Shown here: positions 54,589 to 63,771 of the stretch, one piece after another
Layout of the letters: every line of letters starts with the position of its first letter
How positions within the stretch are numbered: the first letter of the stretch is position 1
Assembly: GCA_035325705.1 (NCBI GenBank)
Contig: DAOKZI010000020.1
Coordinates: forward strand, 1 to 64,000
Direction of reading: 5' to 3'
Source: Ga0077536 sp035325705
Lineage (GTDB): Bacteria; Pseudomonadota; Gammaproteobacteria; Ga0077536
Length of the DNA: 64,000 nucleotides
Program-made: the position numbers and the translations under genes
Notes under the pieces: model-generated
Database searches by the model: none
Seen by the model: the letters and a program-made list of their open reading frames with translations, nothing else
Told to the model about the DNA's origin: nothing

Positions 54589-56094
54589 ATGCCGAGGATT
54601 CCTGCCACGATCGAGGCCGCGCTGTCGGGCAGCGAGCAGCCCGTCACCGAGACGCAGGTCGACGCGGTCACCGCATGGATCTGCGTCACGCCCGAAAAGC
54701 CGCGCTGGCGCGGCGTGCCGCACGCGCGCACGCTGGCGCTGCGCCACGCGCGGCAGCCGGGCGTCGCGGTCAGCGAAGCCTGGGCGACGGATCTGCCCAA
54801 TCGCCGCTCCACGCGCGCGGTGCATCTGCCGCTCACCGCGGAGGCGAGCGTCTTCGAGCTGCTGACGGCGGCGCGCCGTGCGATCGAGCTCGCGCTCGAG
54901 CACAATCCGAAGGAGCTGCTCGTGAGCCTGCACGGCTGTCCGCCCGGCGAGGCCGCGGCGATCGCCGAGGCGCTCGCGAGCGCCGCGCTCGCGCGCCTCG
55001 TGCCCTTGCCCGTCGCCAAGCGCACGGCGCCGCCGGCAGCGACGCTCGCGCGGATCAGGGTCCACGGCAAGGGCGTGACGCTCGATGTCCCGCGGATCCG
55101 CGCCGAGGCCGAAGGCACCGGCCTCGTGCGCCAGCTCGCGGCGCTGCCGCCGAACGAGCTCACGCCCGGGCGCTATCGCGAGCGCGTCGCGCAGCTCGCG
55201 GGCGAGCGCGACCTGCGCTACGAGTTCCACGATCTCGCGGCCCTGAAGCGGCGCGGCGCCGGCGCTTTCCTCGCCGTCGTACAGGGCAGCAGCACGGCCG
55301 ACGCCGGCATCGTCCATCTCGGCTACCGGCCCGCCGCGGCGCGACGGGGCATCCCGCGGATCGCGCTCGTGGGAAAAGGGATCTGCTACGACACCGGCGG
55401 CGTGAACCTGAAGCCGGCGCGACAGATGTTCGGCATGCATCAGGACATGACCGGCAGCGCGGTCGCGCTCGCGACGCTGTTGACGCTGCAGCGCTTGGCA
55501 GTCCCCTTCGCCGTCGACTGCTGGCTCGCGCTGGCCGCGAATCACGTCGGCCCCGACGCCTATCAGCCGAACGACGTCGTCCACGCCGCCGACGGCACGA
55601 GCATCGAGGTCGTGCACACGGACGCCGAAGGCCGAATGGTGCTGGCCGACGCGCTGCTGCTCGCCACCGCCGGCAAGCCGACGCTGACCATCGACTATGC
55701 GACCCTGACCGGCACCTGCATCTACGCGCTCGGCAAGTCCTACAGCGGCGTGTTCACGAACCGTCCCGCATTGCTGAACCTGTTGACGGAGACGGGGCGG
55801 GCGAGCGGCGAACGCGTTTGGCCGTTTCCGTTCGACGCCGACTACGACAAGCTCCTCGAGAGCGCCGTCGCGGACATCAAGCAGTGCGCGCTCGACGGCG
55901 AAGCCGATCACATCCTCGCCGCGCGCTTCCTCGGCCGCTTCGTGCAGAACGGCGTCCCGTGGATCCACCTCGATCTCGCGAGCGCCAACCGCAAAGGCGG
56001 CCTCGCCCACGTCGCCAGCGACGAAACCGGCTTCGGCGTGCGCTACACCTGCCGCCTGCTGCTGGAGCAGAAAGTGCTCGAGCGGCTCGGATGA
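54589..56094 (+). CDS. Leucyl aminopeptidase family M17 protein
   Basis: 501 residues from ATG 54589, with GGGAGAT upstream. The M17 metal and active-site motifs are GKGICYDTGGVNLKP (Lys and Asp ligands), DMTGSAVAL, and the signature (V)HTDAEGRMVLADAL. It is a cytosolic dizinc exopeptidase of the PepA/LAP family. The N-terminal domain is less conserved, so the exact substrate preference is not given. It stands alone. Confidence 0.93.
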   Translation: MPRIPATIEAALSGSEQPVTETQVDAVTAWICVTPEKPRWRGVPHARTLALRHARQPGVAVSEAWATDLPNRRSTRAVHLPLTAEASVFELLTAARRAIELALEHNPKELLVSLHGCPPGEAAAIAEALASAALARLVPLPVAKRTAPPAATLARIRVHGKGVTLDVPRIRAEAEGTGLVRQLAALPPNELTPGRYRERVAQLAGERDLRYEFHDLAALKRRGAGAFLAVVQGSSTADAGIVHLGYRPAAARRGIPRIALVGKGICYDTGGVNLKPARQMFGMHQDMTGSAVALATLLTLQRLAVPFAVDCWLALAANHVGPDAYQPNDVVHAADGTSIEVVHTDAEGRMVLADALLLATAGKPTLTIDYATLTGTCIYALGKSYSGVFTNRPALLNLLTETGRASGERVWPFPFDADYDKLLESAVADIKQCALDGEADHILAARFLGRFVQNGVPWIHLDLASANRKGGLAHVASDETGFGVRYTCRLLLEQKVLERLG

Positions 56095-56541
56095 GGAGAG
56101 TTTAAAGCGAAGCGTCCCGTAGCCCGGGTGCAGCGTAGCGGAACCCGGGATCCGGCATGCCCGATACGCAAGGACTTTCGGCCATGCGCGGCGCGCACCG
56201 CGCCGGGTTTTCTCGAATGCATGAAAGGACGGCGGGCGCGGATCCCGGCTTACGCGCTGCGCGCTCCACCCGGGCTACGACACCGCCGTCCACGTTTGAT
56301 TGGGGGTGATGCGCGCGCCTCATCACCGTTGGGCTGATACGCCTGTGCCCGCTGCGCTCCTTTCGGGCTACGAGGCTCCCTTCTTGTAGCCCGGGTGCAG
56401 CGAAGCGTAACCCGGGATTGGGCGCCGGTTCTGGCGCTCACGCCCGACGACCGCCAACCCCCGGATTCGCTGCGCTCATCCGGGCTACAAGAGCGACGCG
56501 TTCATCGAGCCGCTCTGTGTTCTCGGTGGCAATAGCAGCCT
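56095..56541. repeat. Intergenic array of family B/D repeats with a family A remnant
   Basis: 447 bases with no gene. A B/D composite (56119-56280) starts GTAGCCCGGGTGCAGCGTAG and ends GCTCCACCCGGGCTACGA, with the GCATGCCCGATACGCAAGGA and CTCGAATGCATG boxes inside. Further B units of both orientations lie at about 56349-56490. A degenerate family A copy (CTCTGTGTTCTCGGTGGC) is at 56513-56530. It lies between convergent pepA-like and lipoprotein genes. Confidence 0.85.
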
Positions 56542-57099
56542 TCAGTCCGGCTCCTTCGCGGAAGCGGGCACGGACGTCGAAGGACACGGCTCCGTCCGCT
56601 CGCAGCGCGAGCCGTTTTCGTAGACGAAGCGGATGAAGTCGCCGCCGGACATGTAGCGCTCGGCGAGGGAGCCGGCGGCGGGGCCGCGATCGATTTCCTT
56701 CAGGTAGCACTCGAGGGCTTCGGGTGGGCCGCTGCACGCGAAGTCGAGCGGGCGCACCTGGCCGGCGTTGGTGGCGAGCACGTAGCCGCCGTCGTAGCGC
56801 GCCCAGCTCTTCGCGAAACGCTGATGGGCACAGTCGCAGGCGAGATAGCGATCGGCGAACTCGATCATCTTGCCGACGGTCATGCCCGGCATCGCCTCGT
56901 CCGCCTCGCGCGCGTTGACGAGACGCGCGGTGAGGAGCTCGCGCGGCGTCAGCGAGGGATCGACCGCGGGCTGCGCCACGGCGGGCGTCTCCTTCTCGCG
57001 CTCGAGGAAATCGGGTTTGAGATCGGGCGCCTTGCAGCCCGCGACGGCGAGGCCGACGGCGAGCAGCGGCGCGAGGCGCAAAGGGGTGAATCCTGTCAT
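56542..57099 (-). CDS. Hypothetical lipoprotein
   Basis: 185 residues. A signal peptide ends in the lipobox LAVAGC (C22). The mature part has several more cysteines (LACDCAHQ, FACSGPPEALECYL, SRCERTEPC), which may form disulfides in the periplasm. No known family was recognised. It is the last gene of the minus-strand operon, 24 bases after the HAD gene. Confidence 0.75.
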   Translation of the reverse strand: MTGFTPLRLAPLLAVGLAVAGCKAPDLKPDFLEREKETPAVAQPAVDPSLTPRELLTARLVNAREADEAMPGMTVGKMIEFADRYLACDCAHQRFAKSWARYDGGYVLATNAGQVRPLDFACSGPPEALECYLKEIDRGPAAGSLAERYMSGGDFIRFVYENGSRCERTEPCPSTSVPASAKEPD

Positions 57100-57123
57100 C
57101 GGAACAATCCTGGCTGCTGTACT

Positions 57124-58065
57124 TCAGCGCGCATCGGGCGCGGGCCCCAGCTCGCGCTGGAACGCGTGTTTCTCGCGCTCGAACAGAATGCGCGCGACGA
57201 TGATGTCGAGGATGGTGTGCACGCGCCGCTCGAGCGGCCGGCCGGCACGATAGTCCGCGGCGGCGAAATAGTCGATGCGGTTCGCGCGCGCGAGCTCGCG
57301 ACAGACTTCGAGCGACTGCGGCTTGCCGGGATCGTGCACGGCGACGGCGAAGCCGCCGTTGTTCTTGGTCACCGTCATGCACGGCACGTCGGTGAGGCCG
57401 TCGCCGATGTAGAGCATGTGCGCGAAGGGAATCGGCCGCGCGGCCTCGGGCATGTACTCGTTGATCGACTCGCGGGTCTCCTCGCGGCCCTTGTTGATCC
57501 GGAAGAGATACTGCGTCTTGCTCGTGTCGTTGATGACGATGGTCGGGAAGCAGGCGACTTCGTGATGGTTGAAGTAGTACTGCGAGGCATAGATGCGCTC
57601 GAAGTGTCGCTTGATGCTGATCCCTTCGAGGATCTCGCTCAGTCCCGCCGAGACGATGTAGTGCTTGACGCGCACCGCCCCGCCGGACGCCGTGTGCACG
57701 TAACGGTTCACGCGCTCGAACCAGCTCTCCACGCCCGGGAAGTAGCGAATGCCGCGCGCGAGCGAACGCAGCGACTTGCGGCTGACGTGCGCCTTGTTCG
57801 CTTCGATCTTCTCCACCAGGAGGCGCATATAGGCCAGGATCGCGTCGCCGCCGGTGCGGCGGACCTCGGCGTTGACCTCGTCCCAGAAGTCGGCGGCGGC
57901 GATGCCGAGCTGCGGCAGTACCGTGTACTCCTGCATCGGCTGCGGCGTCAGCGTGCCGTCGAAGTCGTAGATCAGCGCGAGCGTATTGCGCGCGAACAGG
58001 GGTTGCCCTTCGCGCGGCGCCCGCCGGCGTTTCGTCATGGAGTGCTGCGCGCGCGCCGCCGTCAT
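57124..58065 (-). CDS. HAD-superfamily phosphatase (SerB-like)
   Basis: 313 residues from ATG 58065 (304 from ATG 58038; neither has a clear Shine-Dalgarno). HAD motif I is LIYDFDGTLTP, motif II HYIVSAGLSEIL, and motif III/IV lies around KGREETRESIN and YIGDGLTDVPCM. The large alpha-helical cap is inserted after motif I. It fits phosphoserine-phosphatase-like HADs; the substrate is unknown. It starts 8 bases after the preceding gene's stop. Confidence 0.85.
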   Translation of the reverse strand: MTAARAQHSMTKRRRAPREGQPLFARNTLALIYDFDGTLTPQPMQEYTVLPQLGIAAADFWDEVNAEVRRTGGDAILAYMRLLVEKIEANKAHVSRKSLRSLARGIRYFPGVESWFERVNRYVHTASGGAVRVKHYIVSAGLSEILEGISIKRHFERIYASQYYFNHHEVACFPTIVINDTSKTQYLFRINKGREETRESINEYMPEAARPIPFAHMLYIGDGLTDVPCMTVTKNNGGFAVAVHDPGKPQSLEVCRELARANRIDYFAAADYRAGRPLERRVHTILDIIVARILFEREKHAFQRELGPAPDAR

Positions 58066-58073
58066 CGCGATGC

Positions 58074-58577
58074 TCAGGGTTTCCCCTGGCCCAGATCGAC
58101 GACGGCCTGCGCGAAGCGCCCTTCACTGCGGGCGGCGCTCAGCCGATCCAGGCGCTCGATCGCGAGCTCGGGCTTCTTCGCCTTCAGCACCGCATAGGCG
58201 TCGAGCACGGCGCTCATCCCCGCCTCCGGATCGTCGCCTTGCTTGCGCGTGATGAGCTGGGACTCGAGGTTGCCGCCCATGTAGGCCGCATACAGCACGG
58301 CCTGCGCGTCCGGCGGATAGTCCTTGTACATCCAGAACAGGAGATTGCTGTTCAACACCGTGTGCACGGCGCCGCCCTGCATGTAGCGCAGGAAGATCGG
58401 TGCGTCCTTGAGGTGCTCCAGCGGCGCGGCCTTGAAGCTGTGCCAGGCGGCGAGCGCCTCGGCTTCGCTGACGGCGGGCGGCGCGTCGGTCGCGGACTGC
58501 GCCGCGAGCGGCGGCGCCAGGATCGCGAACAGGATCAGCAAAGCGAGGAACACAGAACGGCGAGCTTGGAAGGACAT
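58074..58577 (-). CDS. Hypothetical exported protein
   Basis: 167 residues from ATG 58577 with GAGGTG upstream. An N-terminal signal peptide (RRSVFLALLILFAILAPPL, cleavage probably after LAAQS) is followed by a helical mature domain with LEHLKDAPIFLRYMQGG and repeated alpha-helical pairs resembling TPR or Sel1-like units. No family was recognised. It lies 42 bases after the upstream HAD gene. Confidence 0.7.
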   Translation of the reverse strand: MSFQARRSVFLALLILFAILAPPLAAQSATDAPPAVSEAEALAAWHSFKAAPLEHLKDAPIFLRYMQGGAVHTVLNSNLLFWMYKDYPPDAQAVLYAAYMGGNLESQLITRKQGDDPEAGMSAVLDAYAVLKAKKPELAIERLDRLSAARSEGRFAQAVVDLGQGKP

Positions 58578-58619
58578 TCGGACATTCACCTCGGTCAAAG
58601 GACCATGCGCAAGGCGGGA

Positions 58620-59291
58620 TCAGGCGTCGAGATTCAATAAATGCCGCACGCGGCGCGCGGCGTCCTGCATCGAGGGCAGGACTTCGCGCACCAGCGCCGC
58701 GAGCGCGGCGCTCGGCGGTTTCAGATCGGGCACCATCAGCGTCCACATGCCGGCGTCGACGGCGGCGCGTGCGCCGACTTCCGAATCCTCGATCGCGATG
58801 CACTGCGCGGCCGCCACGCCCAGCGCCGCCGCGGCGCGCAGGAAGATGTCCGGGGCCGGCTTGCCGGCCGTCACCTGATCGCCCGTGATGCAGACCGGGA
58901 GATACTCGATGAGGCCGGCGGCGGCGAGCGCGGCCTGCGCATGGCCGCTGCGCGTGGAGGTCGCGACCGCCATCGGCACGCCGCGCGCGCACAGCGCCGC
59001 GAGCAGTTCCTGGACGCCGGACTTGCTGCGTATGCCGTGCGTCCCGACGTCCTCGCGATAGAGCTGCTCGAAGCAGCGTCGATACTCGCCCAGCGGAAAA
59101 TCGGCGCCGAAGGCCGCGAGCAGCGCGGCCTCGAGCTGCGCGCCGGGCAAGCCCAGCAGATCGGCGTACAGCTCGTCGCTGAGCGTGCGGCCGAAGGGAA
59201 GCGCGGCCTGCTGGGCGGCGCGGCGGATGATCGGCTCGGAGTCGATCAGCACGCCGTCCATGTCGAAGACCACTGCGCGCAGCATCGTCAT
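58620..59291 (-). CDS. HAD-family phosphatase, beta-phosphoglucomutase-like
   Basis: 223 residues. HAD motif I is VVFDMDGVLIDSEP (about 7-20), motif II is VATSTRSGHA, motif III Lys is in TAGKPAPDIFL, and motif IV is CIAIEDSEVGARAA. The small helical cap fits the GPH/beta-PGM subgroup. The substrate is unknown. It starts ATGA-overlapped with the LOG gene. Confidence 0.92.
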   Translation of the reverse strand: MTMLRAVVFDMDGVLIDSEPIIRRAAQQAALPFGRTLSDELYADLLGLPGAQLEAALLAAFGADFPLGEYRRCFEQLYREDVGTHGIRSKSGVQELLAALCARGVPMAVATSTRSGHAQAALAAAGLIEYLPVCITGDQVTAGKPAPDIFLRAAAALGVAAAQCIAIEDSEVGARAAVDAGMWTLMVPDLKPPSAALAALVREVLPSMQDAARRVRHLLNLDA

Positions 59292-59872
59292 ACGCTCCCG
59301 TGGGCCGCGCGATCCTGCACGGCGCAGGCGCCGAGCAGCGCCTCGAGCATGCGCGCCGGCTGCGCGTGGATGATGAGCCGATCGAGCTCGATCGGATCGA
59401 GGAAGCCCTCGGTGACGCTATGCTCCAGCGCCGCGAGCCAGGGTTGGAAATAGCCGTCGACGTCGAGCAGCGCGATCGGCTTGTCCATCTGGCGGAGCTG
59501 TCGCCAGGCCATCACCTCGAGCAGCTCGTCGAAAGTGCCGATGCCGCCCGGCAGGGCGACGAACGCGTCCGCGATCGCCATGATCCTCGATTTGCGCTCG
59601 AAGAGATCGGAGGTCGTGTAGAGGCTCTGCAGTCCCGGATGCAGCAGCTCGCGCGTGTTCAGGAAATGCGGAATGACGCCGGTCACGTGCCCGCCGTGAT
59701 CGAGGCAGGCCTGGGCGACGACGCCCATCAGCCCCACGCGTCCGCCGCCGTAGACCAGCCCGCAGCCTTCGCGGGCGAACAGCGCGCCGAGCTCGCGGGC
59801 GAGTTCGACGTAGCGCTCGCGCACGCCGAAGCGCGCGCCGCAGAAGACCGCGATCTTGCGCATCGCCGTCAT
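59288..59872 (-). CDS. LOG-family phosphoribohydrolase
   Basis: 194 residues from ATG 59872, which overlaps the stop of the upstream gene by four bases (ATGA). The lysine-decarboxylase-like/LOG motif PGGIGTFDELLEVMAW and the nucleotide-binding YGGGRVGLMG are intact. Family members cleave ribose 5'-monophosphate from cytokinin-like nucleotides or AMP. The role in bacteria outside plant association is mostly unclear. It is coupled on both sides. Confidence 0.92.
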   Translation of the reverse strand: MTAMRKIAVFCGARFGVRERYVELARELGALFAREGCGLVYGGGRVGLMGVVAQACLDHGGHVTGVIPHFLNTRELLHPGLQSLYTTSDLFERKSRIMAIADAFVALPGGIGTFDELLEVMAWRQLRQMDKPIALLDVDGYFQPWLAALEHSVTEGFLDPIELDRLIIHAQPARMLEALLGACAVQDRAAHGSV

Positions 59873-60465
59873 TCGCCCGCGACCCACATCAATTCACCGC
59901 TGAGCACGGCCCAGGTCGTGTTGACGCGCGCGAGCCGGATCAGGCGCCCCGTGCCGCAGGTCGGTCCGCACGCGAACTCGACGTAGACCAGCGCATTCGC
60001 CTGCGCATCGTCGAGCGCGACTCGCGAGACGCTCAGCAGTCCCGGCGCGTGCGGAAAGCGCTTGTGGAAACGCTCCCAGCTCGCGGCCGGATCGTCGCCG
60101 GCGAAAAGCTTCGCGCGCAGCGCCTCGTCGACGAGCTCGACCTTGGCCTTCAGCGTGAACTTCGCTTCGAGCGTCGCTGTCTCGCGGTTCAGGCTGGTCC
60201 AGAAATAGAGCAGCGCCGGCGTCGTTTCCAGCTTGGTCGCGAGCGCCTGCAGATCGGCGCCGGGCGGCACGACCGTTTCGGGCTTGCCCGTCGTCCTGGC
60301 CGAAATCGCGATCGTCTTCGTGTCCGGCGGCAGGCCGTGGCCGATCACGGCCGACAGCACCGCGTACTCCTCGGCGGTCGGCGTCAGCGCGTGCGCGTAG
60401 AGCCCCCAGCCGCAGCAGATCGAGACGAGGATGTAGCGCCATACGGCACGCGCCGCCGGCCTCAC
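59869..60465 (-). CDS. Hypothetical exported protein
   Basis: 198 residues from GTG 60465, overlapping the membrane-protein stop by four bases (GTGA). The N-terminus RAVWRYILVSICCGWGLYAHA is a signal peptide or anchor. The mature part reads LTPTAEEYAVLSAVIGHGLP and contains IAISARTTGKPE and a Cys pair in CGPTCGTGRL. No family was recognised; the YAVLSAVI start resembles proteins exported with a signal anchor in related genomes. It is coupled downstream to the LOG gene. Confidence 0.75.
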   Translation of the reverse strand: MRPAARAVWRYILVSICCGWGLYAHALTPTAEEYAVLSAVIGHGLPPDTKTIAISARTTGKPETVVPPGADLQALATKLETTPALLYFWTSLNRETATLEAKFTLKAKVELVDEALRAKLFAGDDPAASWERFHKRFPHAPGLLSVSRVALDDAQANALVYVEFACGPTCGTGRLIRLARVNTTWAVLSGELMWVAGE

Positions 60466-61199
60466 GTGATGAGGCTCGGCTGCGCGTTCGGTGCCGCGCC
60501 GGCGGCGGCCGGGAAAAAGCGGCGATAGGCAAGGGCGAGCGCGATCGAAGACACCGGCAGCACCCAGATCAAACCGACGATCACGAGCCCGCCGAGGGCG
60601 AGCAGCAGGCCCAGCGCGAGCAATAGCCCGGCGCAGCGGAACCAGCGCGGATGGGCGGCGGCGAGCGAGGTCTTCATGGCCGCGACCGCGCCGAGCCGGC
60701 GATCGACGAGCAGCGGCAGCGCGAACATCAGCGCGACCGATAGATAAAAGCCCGGCAGGATCAGCAGCGCGAAGCCGAGGGCCGTCGCGAGCGTCAGCAG
60801 CGCGCCGAGCAGGATTGCTTCGCCGAGCCGCACGCCGTGCGTCCACGCGTCGGCGGCCCTGATCGGCAGGCCGTCGACCCGGCGCAGCGCGAGCACCATC
60901 ACGCCGGCGAGAAAGGGATAGATCGCGGCGGCGAGCAGCACCTGCCACAGCAGTCCCGCGAACGGCGTCGTCCCCACCAGCGCATCGAGGCCGAACGCGC
61001 TCACGACGATCGCCTGCGCGAGCCACAGCACGCCGAACAGCGCGGCATAGAGCGCGAGAAAAGAGGCCTTGCAGCCCGCCGACAGGCGCCAGGCCTCGGC
61101 GAGGACCTCGCCGATCGCGAAGTCGCCGGTGCCGGGGACGATCGCCGGCGACGGCGCGGGCCCGGACGGCGGCGGGGCATAGGGATTCGGCGTATTCAT
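60462..61199 (-). CDS. Multi-pass membrane protein (BPSS1780/YciC-like)
   Basis: 245 residues. A Pro-rich N-terminal tail (NPYAPPPSGPAPSP) is followed by five or six hydrophobic helices (about 45-230) with GVMVLALRRVDG and ALLILPGFYLSVALMFALPLL. The last of these is typical of the YciC/BPSS1780-type integral membrane family. The function is unknown. It overlaps the PrpD-family stop by four bases. Confidence 0.8.
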   Translation of the reverse strand: MNTPNPYAPPPSGPAPSPAIVPGTGDFAIGEVLAEAWRLSAGCKASFLALYAALFGVLWLAQAIVVSAFGLDALVGTTPFAGLLWQVLLAAAIYPFLAGVMVLALRRVDGLPIRAADAWTHGVRLGEAILLGALLTLATALGFALLILPGFYLSVALMFALPLLVDRRLGAVAAMKTSLAAAHPRWFRCAGLLLALGLLLALGGLVIVGLIWVLPVSSIALALAYRRFFPAAAGAAPNAQPSLIT

Positions 61200-62611
61200 C
61201 GGCGTCCTTCCTCCGCGCGGACGAGCGCGGCGAATGCGTGCAGATCGGGCGCGCGATCGAGCGCCATCACGGCGTCGTACAGCCGCGTCGCGCGCGCGGC
61301 GGACACCGCCCGCGTCGCGTTGTCGCGATACTTGGCGAGGATTTTGGCCGGCGCGAGCGGATTGCCGGCGGCGCCGCGGTTCACCTGCTCGCGATGCGCG
61401 AGGCGGCGTCCGTCGCGCAGCCGGATCTCGAGCGCGCCGCTGTAGCTCTGCGGATAGGCCGAGTCCGGATCCGGCCGGTAGCGCACGCGCGCGGCGAGGG
61501 CGCGGATCGCGGGATCGCTCAGTGCGGCCTCGTCGAGCTCGGCGAGGCCGAAGCGGCCGCGCATGAGTGCGGCGGCGACGGCGTAGTAGAGGCTGAACTG
61601 CGCGTCGTAGGCATTGCGCGGGCCGCGCTTGGCGTCCTGCGGCTCGCAGACGATCGCGATTTCGTCGGGATGGATCGGGGCCTCGATCTGCGCGATCGCG
61701 GCGGCGTCGAAACCCGCGGCAAAGCAGGCGTCCGCGCGCAGCGCGAGCGCGCAGTCGATGAACGCATGCAGGAAATGACAGGCCGGAAAGGGCTTAAACG
61801 CATTGTCGAAGACGGCCCAGCGCGTGCCGAGCTCGGCGAGGATCTCGTCGCGATCGATCGCGACGTCCGCGCCGAGCAGCATGCGATAGAGCCCGAAGCG
61901 GCCTTCGAAGGGCAGGCTCGGACCGAGGAAGCCGGCGCGCGCGAGGCTCGCCGCGGTATGGCCCGAGACCGCCGCCCAGCCCGGGTGCAGGCGCTTGGTC
62001 CAGGCGCCGTCGGCGAGGAACTCGAGATTGCCGCTCGCCATGCTGAGCGTGATGCCGAGGGCGTGGGCGATCTGCGGCGCATCGGCGCCGAGCAGGCGGC
62101 CGGCCGCCGCCGCGCAGCCGAAGGCGCCGACCACGCCGGTCGGATGCCAGCCGCGTTTCTGCAGCGTGCCGCGCGCGACGCGCCCGATGCGCGCATCGAG
62201 CTCGAGGGCGAGCACGTAGGCGGCGAGCGCCTCGCGTCCCGCCGTCCCTCGCGCATGGCCGACGCCGAGCACCAGCGGCAGCGCGCTCGCCGAGCAGTGG
62301 CAGACGCTGTCGCCGTGCGTGTCGTCGAAATCGAGACCGTGCACGAGCACGCCGTTCAGCAGCATCGCGTCGCGCAGGTTCAGGCGCTCGGCGCGCCCGA
62401 GCAGCGGACTGTCGCCGGGCTCGCCGATCGCGGACAGCCCGCGGGCCGTCGTGTCGGCGAAGTCGTAAGTGCTGGCGGCGAGCCCGATGCCGACGGCGTC
62501 GAGCACGTTCAGCTTCGCGCGCTCGAGCACCTCGACCGGCACGGCCGCGGCGTCCAGCCCGGCGGCGAACGCGGCGAGCTCGCGCGCGAGCGGCGTCCCG
62601 CTGTCGCTCAT
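61196..62611 (-). CDS. MmgE/PrpD family protein
   Basis: 471 residues, full length for the family (PrpD 483). Conserved blocks are ALNVLDAVGIGLAAS-like (LNVLDAVGIGLAAS), HGLDFDDTH, KRGWHPTGVVGAFGCAAAAG, GAWTKRLHPGWAA, and the ACHFLHAFIDCAL segment. PrpD is 2-methylcitrate dehydratase; other members are cis-aconitate decarboxylases or isomerases. No other prp gene is nearby, so a methylcitrate role is not implied. First gene of a coupled seven-gene operon; its start lies in the 293-bp divergent region 62612-62904. Confidence 0.9.
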   Translation of the reverse strand: MSDSGTPLARELAAFAAGLDAAAVPVEVLERAKLNVLDAVGIGLAASTYDFADTTARGLSAIGEPGDSPLLGRAERLNLRDAMLLNGVLVHGLDFDDTHGDSVCHCSASALPLVLGVGHARGTAGREALAAYVLALELDARIGRVARGTLQKRGWHPTGVVGAFGCAAAAGRLLGADAPQIAHALGITLSMASGNLEFLADGAWTKRLHPGWAAVSGHTAASLARAGFLGPSLPFEGRFGLYRMLLGADVAIDRDEILAELGTRWAVFDNAFKPFPACHFLHAFIDCALALRADACFAAGFDAAAIAQIEAPIHPDEIAIVCEPQDAKRGPRNAYDAQFSLYYAVAAALMRGRFGLAELDEAALSDPAIRALAARVRYRPDPDSAYPQSYSGALEIRLRDGRRLAHREQVNRGAAGNPLAPAKILAKYRDNATRAVSAARATRLYDAVMALDRAPDLHAFAALVRAEEGRR

Positions 62612-62904
62612 GCGAAGGATCGCGGCGCGGGGCGGCGCGAGGCGTGGGGTGCTGACATCGACGAGAGATCTCCGGGGGCCGGCAGCGCTACTGCGCGCGG
62701 TGTCGGAACTTCAGTAGAATCCGCGCGCGCTGCCATTACACGAGCCGACCCGGTCAGCGTCAAGGTCGGTGCGCGTGCGCCTCGCGTCACGCGTAAAGCG
62801 GCCCGGAGGACCGCGGCCCCTAGGAACGACGACAGGCATTCGGAAAGGCGGTCGAGCGCGCTGCGGCGGCACCAGGAGGGGCCGGCAGCGCGTCGCCGCG
62901 GAAC
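62612..62904. other. Divergent intergenic region
   Basis: 293 bases between the PrpD-family operon and the exported hydratase-like gene. A relatively AT-rich patch at about 62700-62745 (ACTTCAGTAGAATCC, GCCATTACACGAGCC) is the most likely promoter site, but no clear -35/-10 pair was found. No repeat family copy is present. Confidence 0.4.
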
Positions 62905-63771
62905 ATGACGCGCACGCGACGACTGCTGCCACGCTGGCTGCTCCCGCTCCACTGTCTAGTCCTCGCGCTGGCGACGCCCGGCGCCTGGGGCTGGAGCACG
63001 GTCGAGAACTGGGCGGACGTGCTGATTCTGCAGATGAAGGAGCAGCAGCCGCTGCCGGCGCTGTCCGCGTACGGCGCGAGCCTGAGCCTGCCCGACGCCT
63101 ACGAAGTGCAACGCCTGCTGGTGCGTGAATTGAGCAAGCAGTCGCCCGTCGTCGGCTTCAAGGCCGAGCTCACCACGCCGCTCGCGCGCGTGAAGATGCA
63201 CGGTGACGGCGCGGTGACGAGCGCGATCCTGAAGCGCGATCTGCTCGCGCCCGGCGCCGAGATCGGGCCGGCCGGGCCCGGCGAGTACAGCATTTCCCCC
63301 GCGATCGGCTTCATCCTCAAGCAGCGCATCGACAAGCCGGTCATCGACGCCGCCGCCTTGCCGGCGCTCGTCGACAAGGCGGTGCCGGTCGTGATGGTGC
63401 TCGATCGGCGCTTCGAGAATCGCGCGGCCGTGCGTGCGCCCGATCTCGTCGCGGCCAACGGCGCGCACACGCACCTGATCGTCGGCAAGCCGTTTCCGCG
63501 CCCCGAGCCGACGATCGTCGACGCGCAGTTCATCGAGGTGCTGCACGAGGGCAATGTGATCGATCGCGCGAAAGCGACGAACGTGCTGGGCAGCCAGGCC
63601 TACGCGCTGCAGTGGATCATCAACGAGCTGGCGCGCCGCGGCCTCGCGATCCTGCCGGGTCAACTGCTGGTGACCGGCCCGCTCGCCGAGCCGATGCCGA
63701 TCTCGCCCGGCACCTACACCGTAGATTTCTGGGAGCACGAGCGCATCCCGCTCACTTTGACGAAGCCTTGA
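62905..63771 (+). CDS. Exported 2-keto-4-pentenoate hydratase-like (FAH-fold) protein
   Basis: 288 residues. A twin-Arg-less Sec-type signal peptide is clear: MTRTRRLLPRWLLPLHCLVL, then ALATPGAWGW. The mature part follows the MhpD/hydratase pattern: DAYEVQRLLVRELS, VVGFKAELTTP, SPAIGFIL, VVMVLDRRFEN, VAANGAHTHLIVG and the C-terminal LVTGPLAEPMPISPGTYTVDF. Cytoplasmic members hydrate 2-hydroxypenta-2,4-dienoates in aromatic meta-cleavage. An exported version is unexpected, and the metal ligands are not clearly retained, so function is open. Confidence 0.78.
   Translation: MTRTRRLLPRWLLPLHCLVLALATPGAWGWSTVENWADVLILQMKEQQPLPALSAYGASLSLPDAYEVQRLLVRELSKQSPVVGFKAELTTPLARVKMHGDGAVTSAILKRDLLAPGAEIGPAGPGEYSISPAIGFILKQRIDKPVIDAAALPALVDKAVPVVMVLDRRFENRAAVRAPDLVAANGAHTHLIVGKPFPRPEPTIVDAQFIEVLHEGNVIDRAKATNVLGSQAYALQWIINELARRGLAILPGQLLVTGPLAEPMPISPGTYTVDFWEHERIPLTLTKP

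Noticed and set aside
61196..62611. 2-methylcitrate dehydratase PrpD in a propionate operon
   Set aside because: No prpB, prpC, acnD or prpR is nearby. Only the family, not the methylcitrate role, can be supported.
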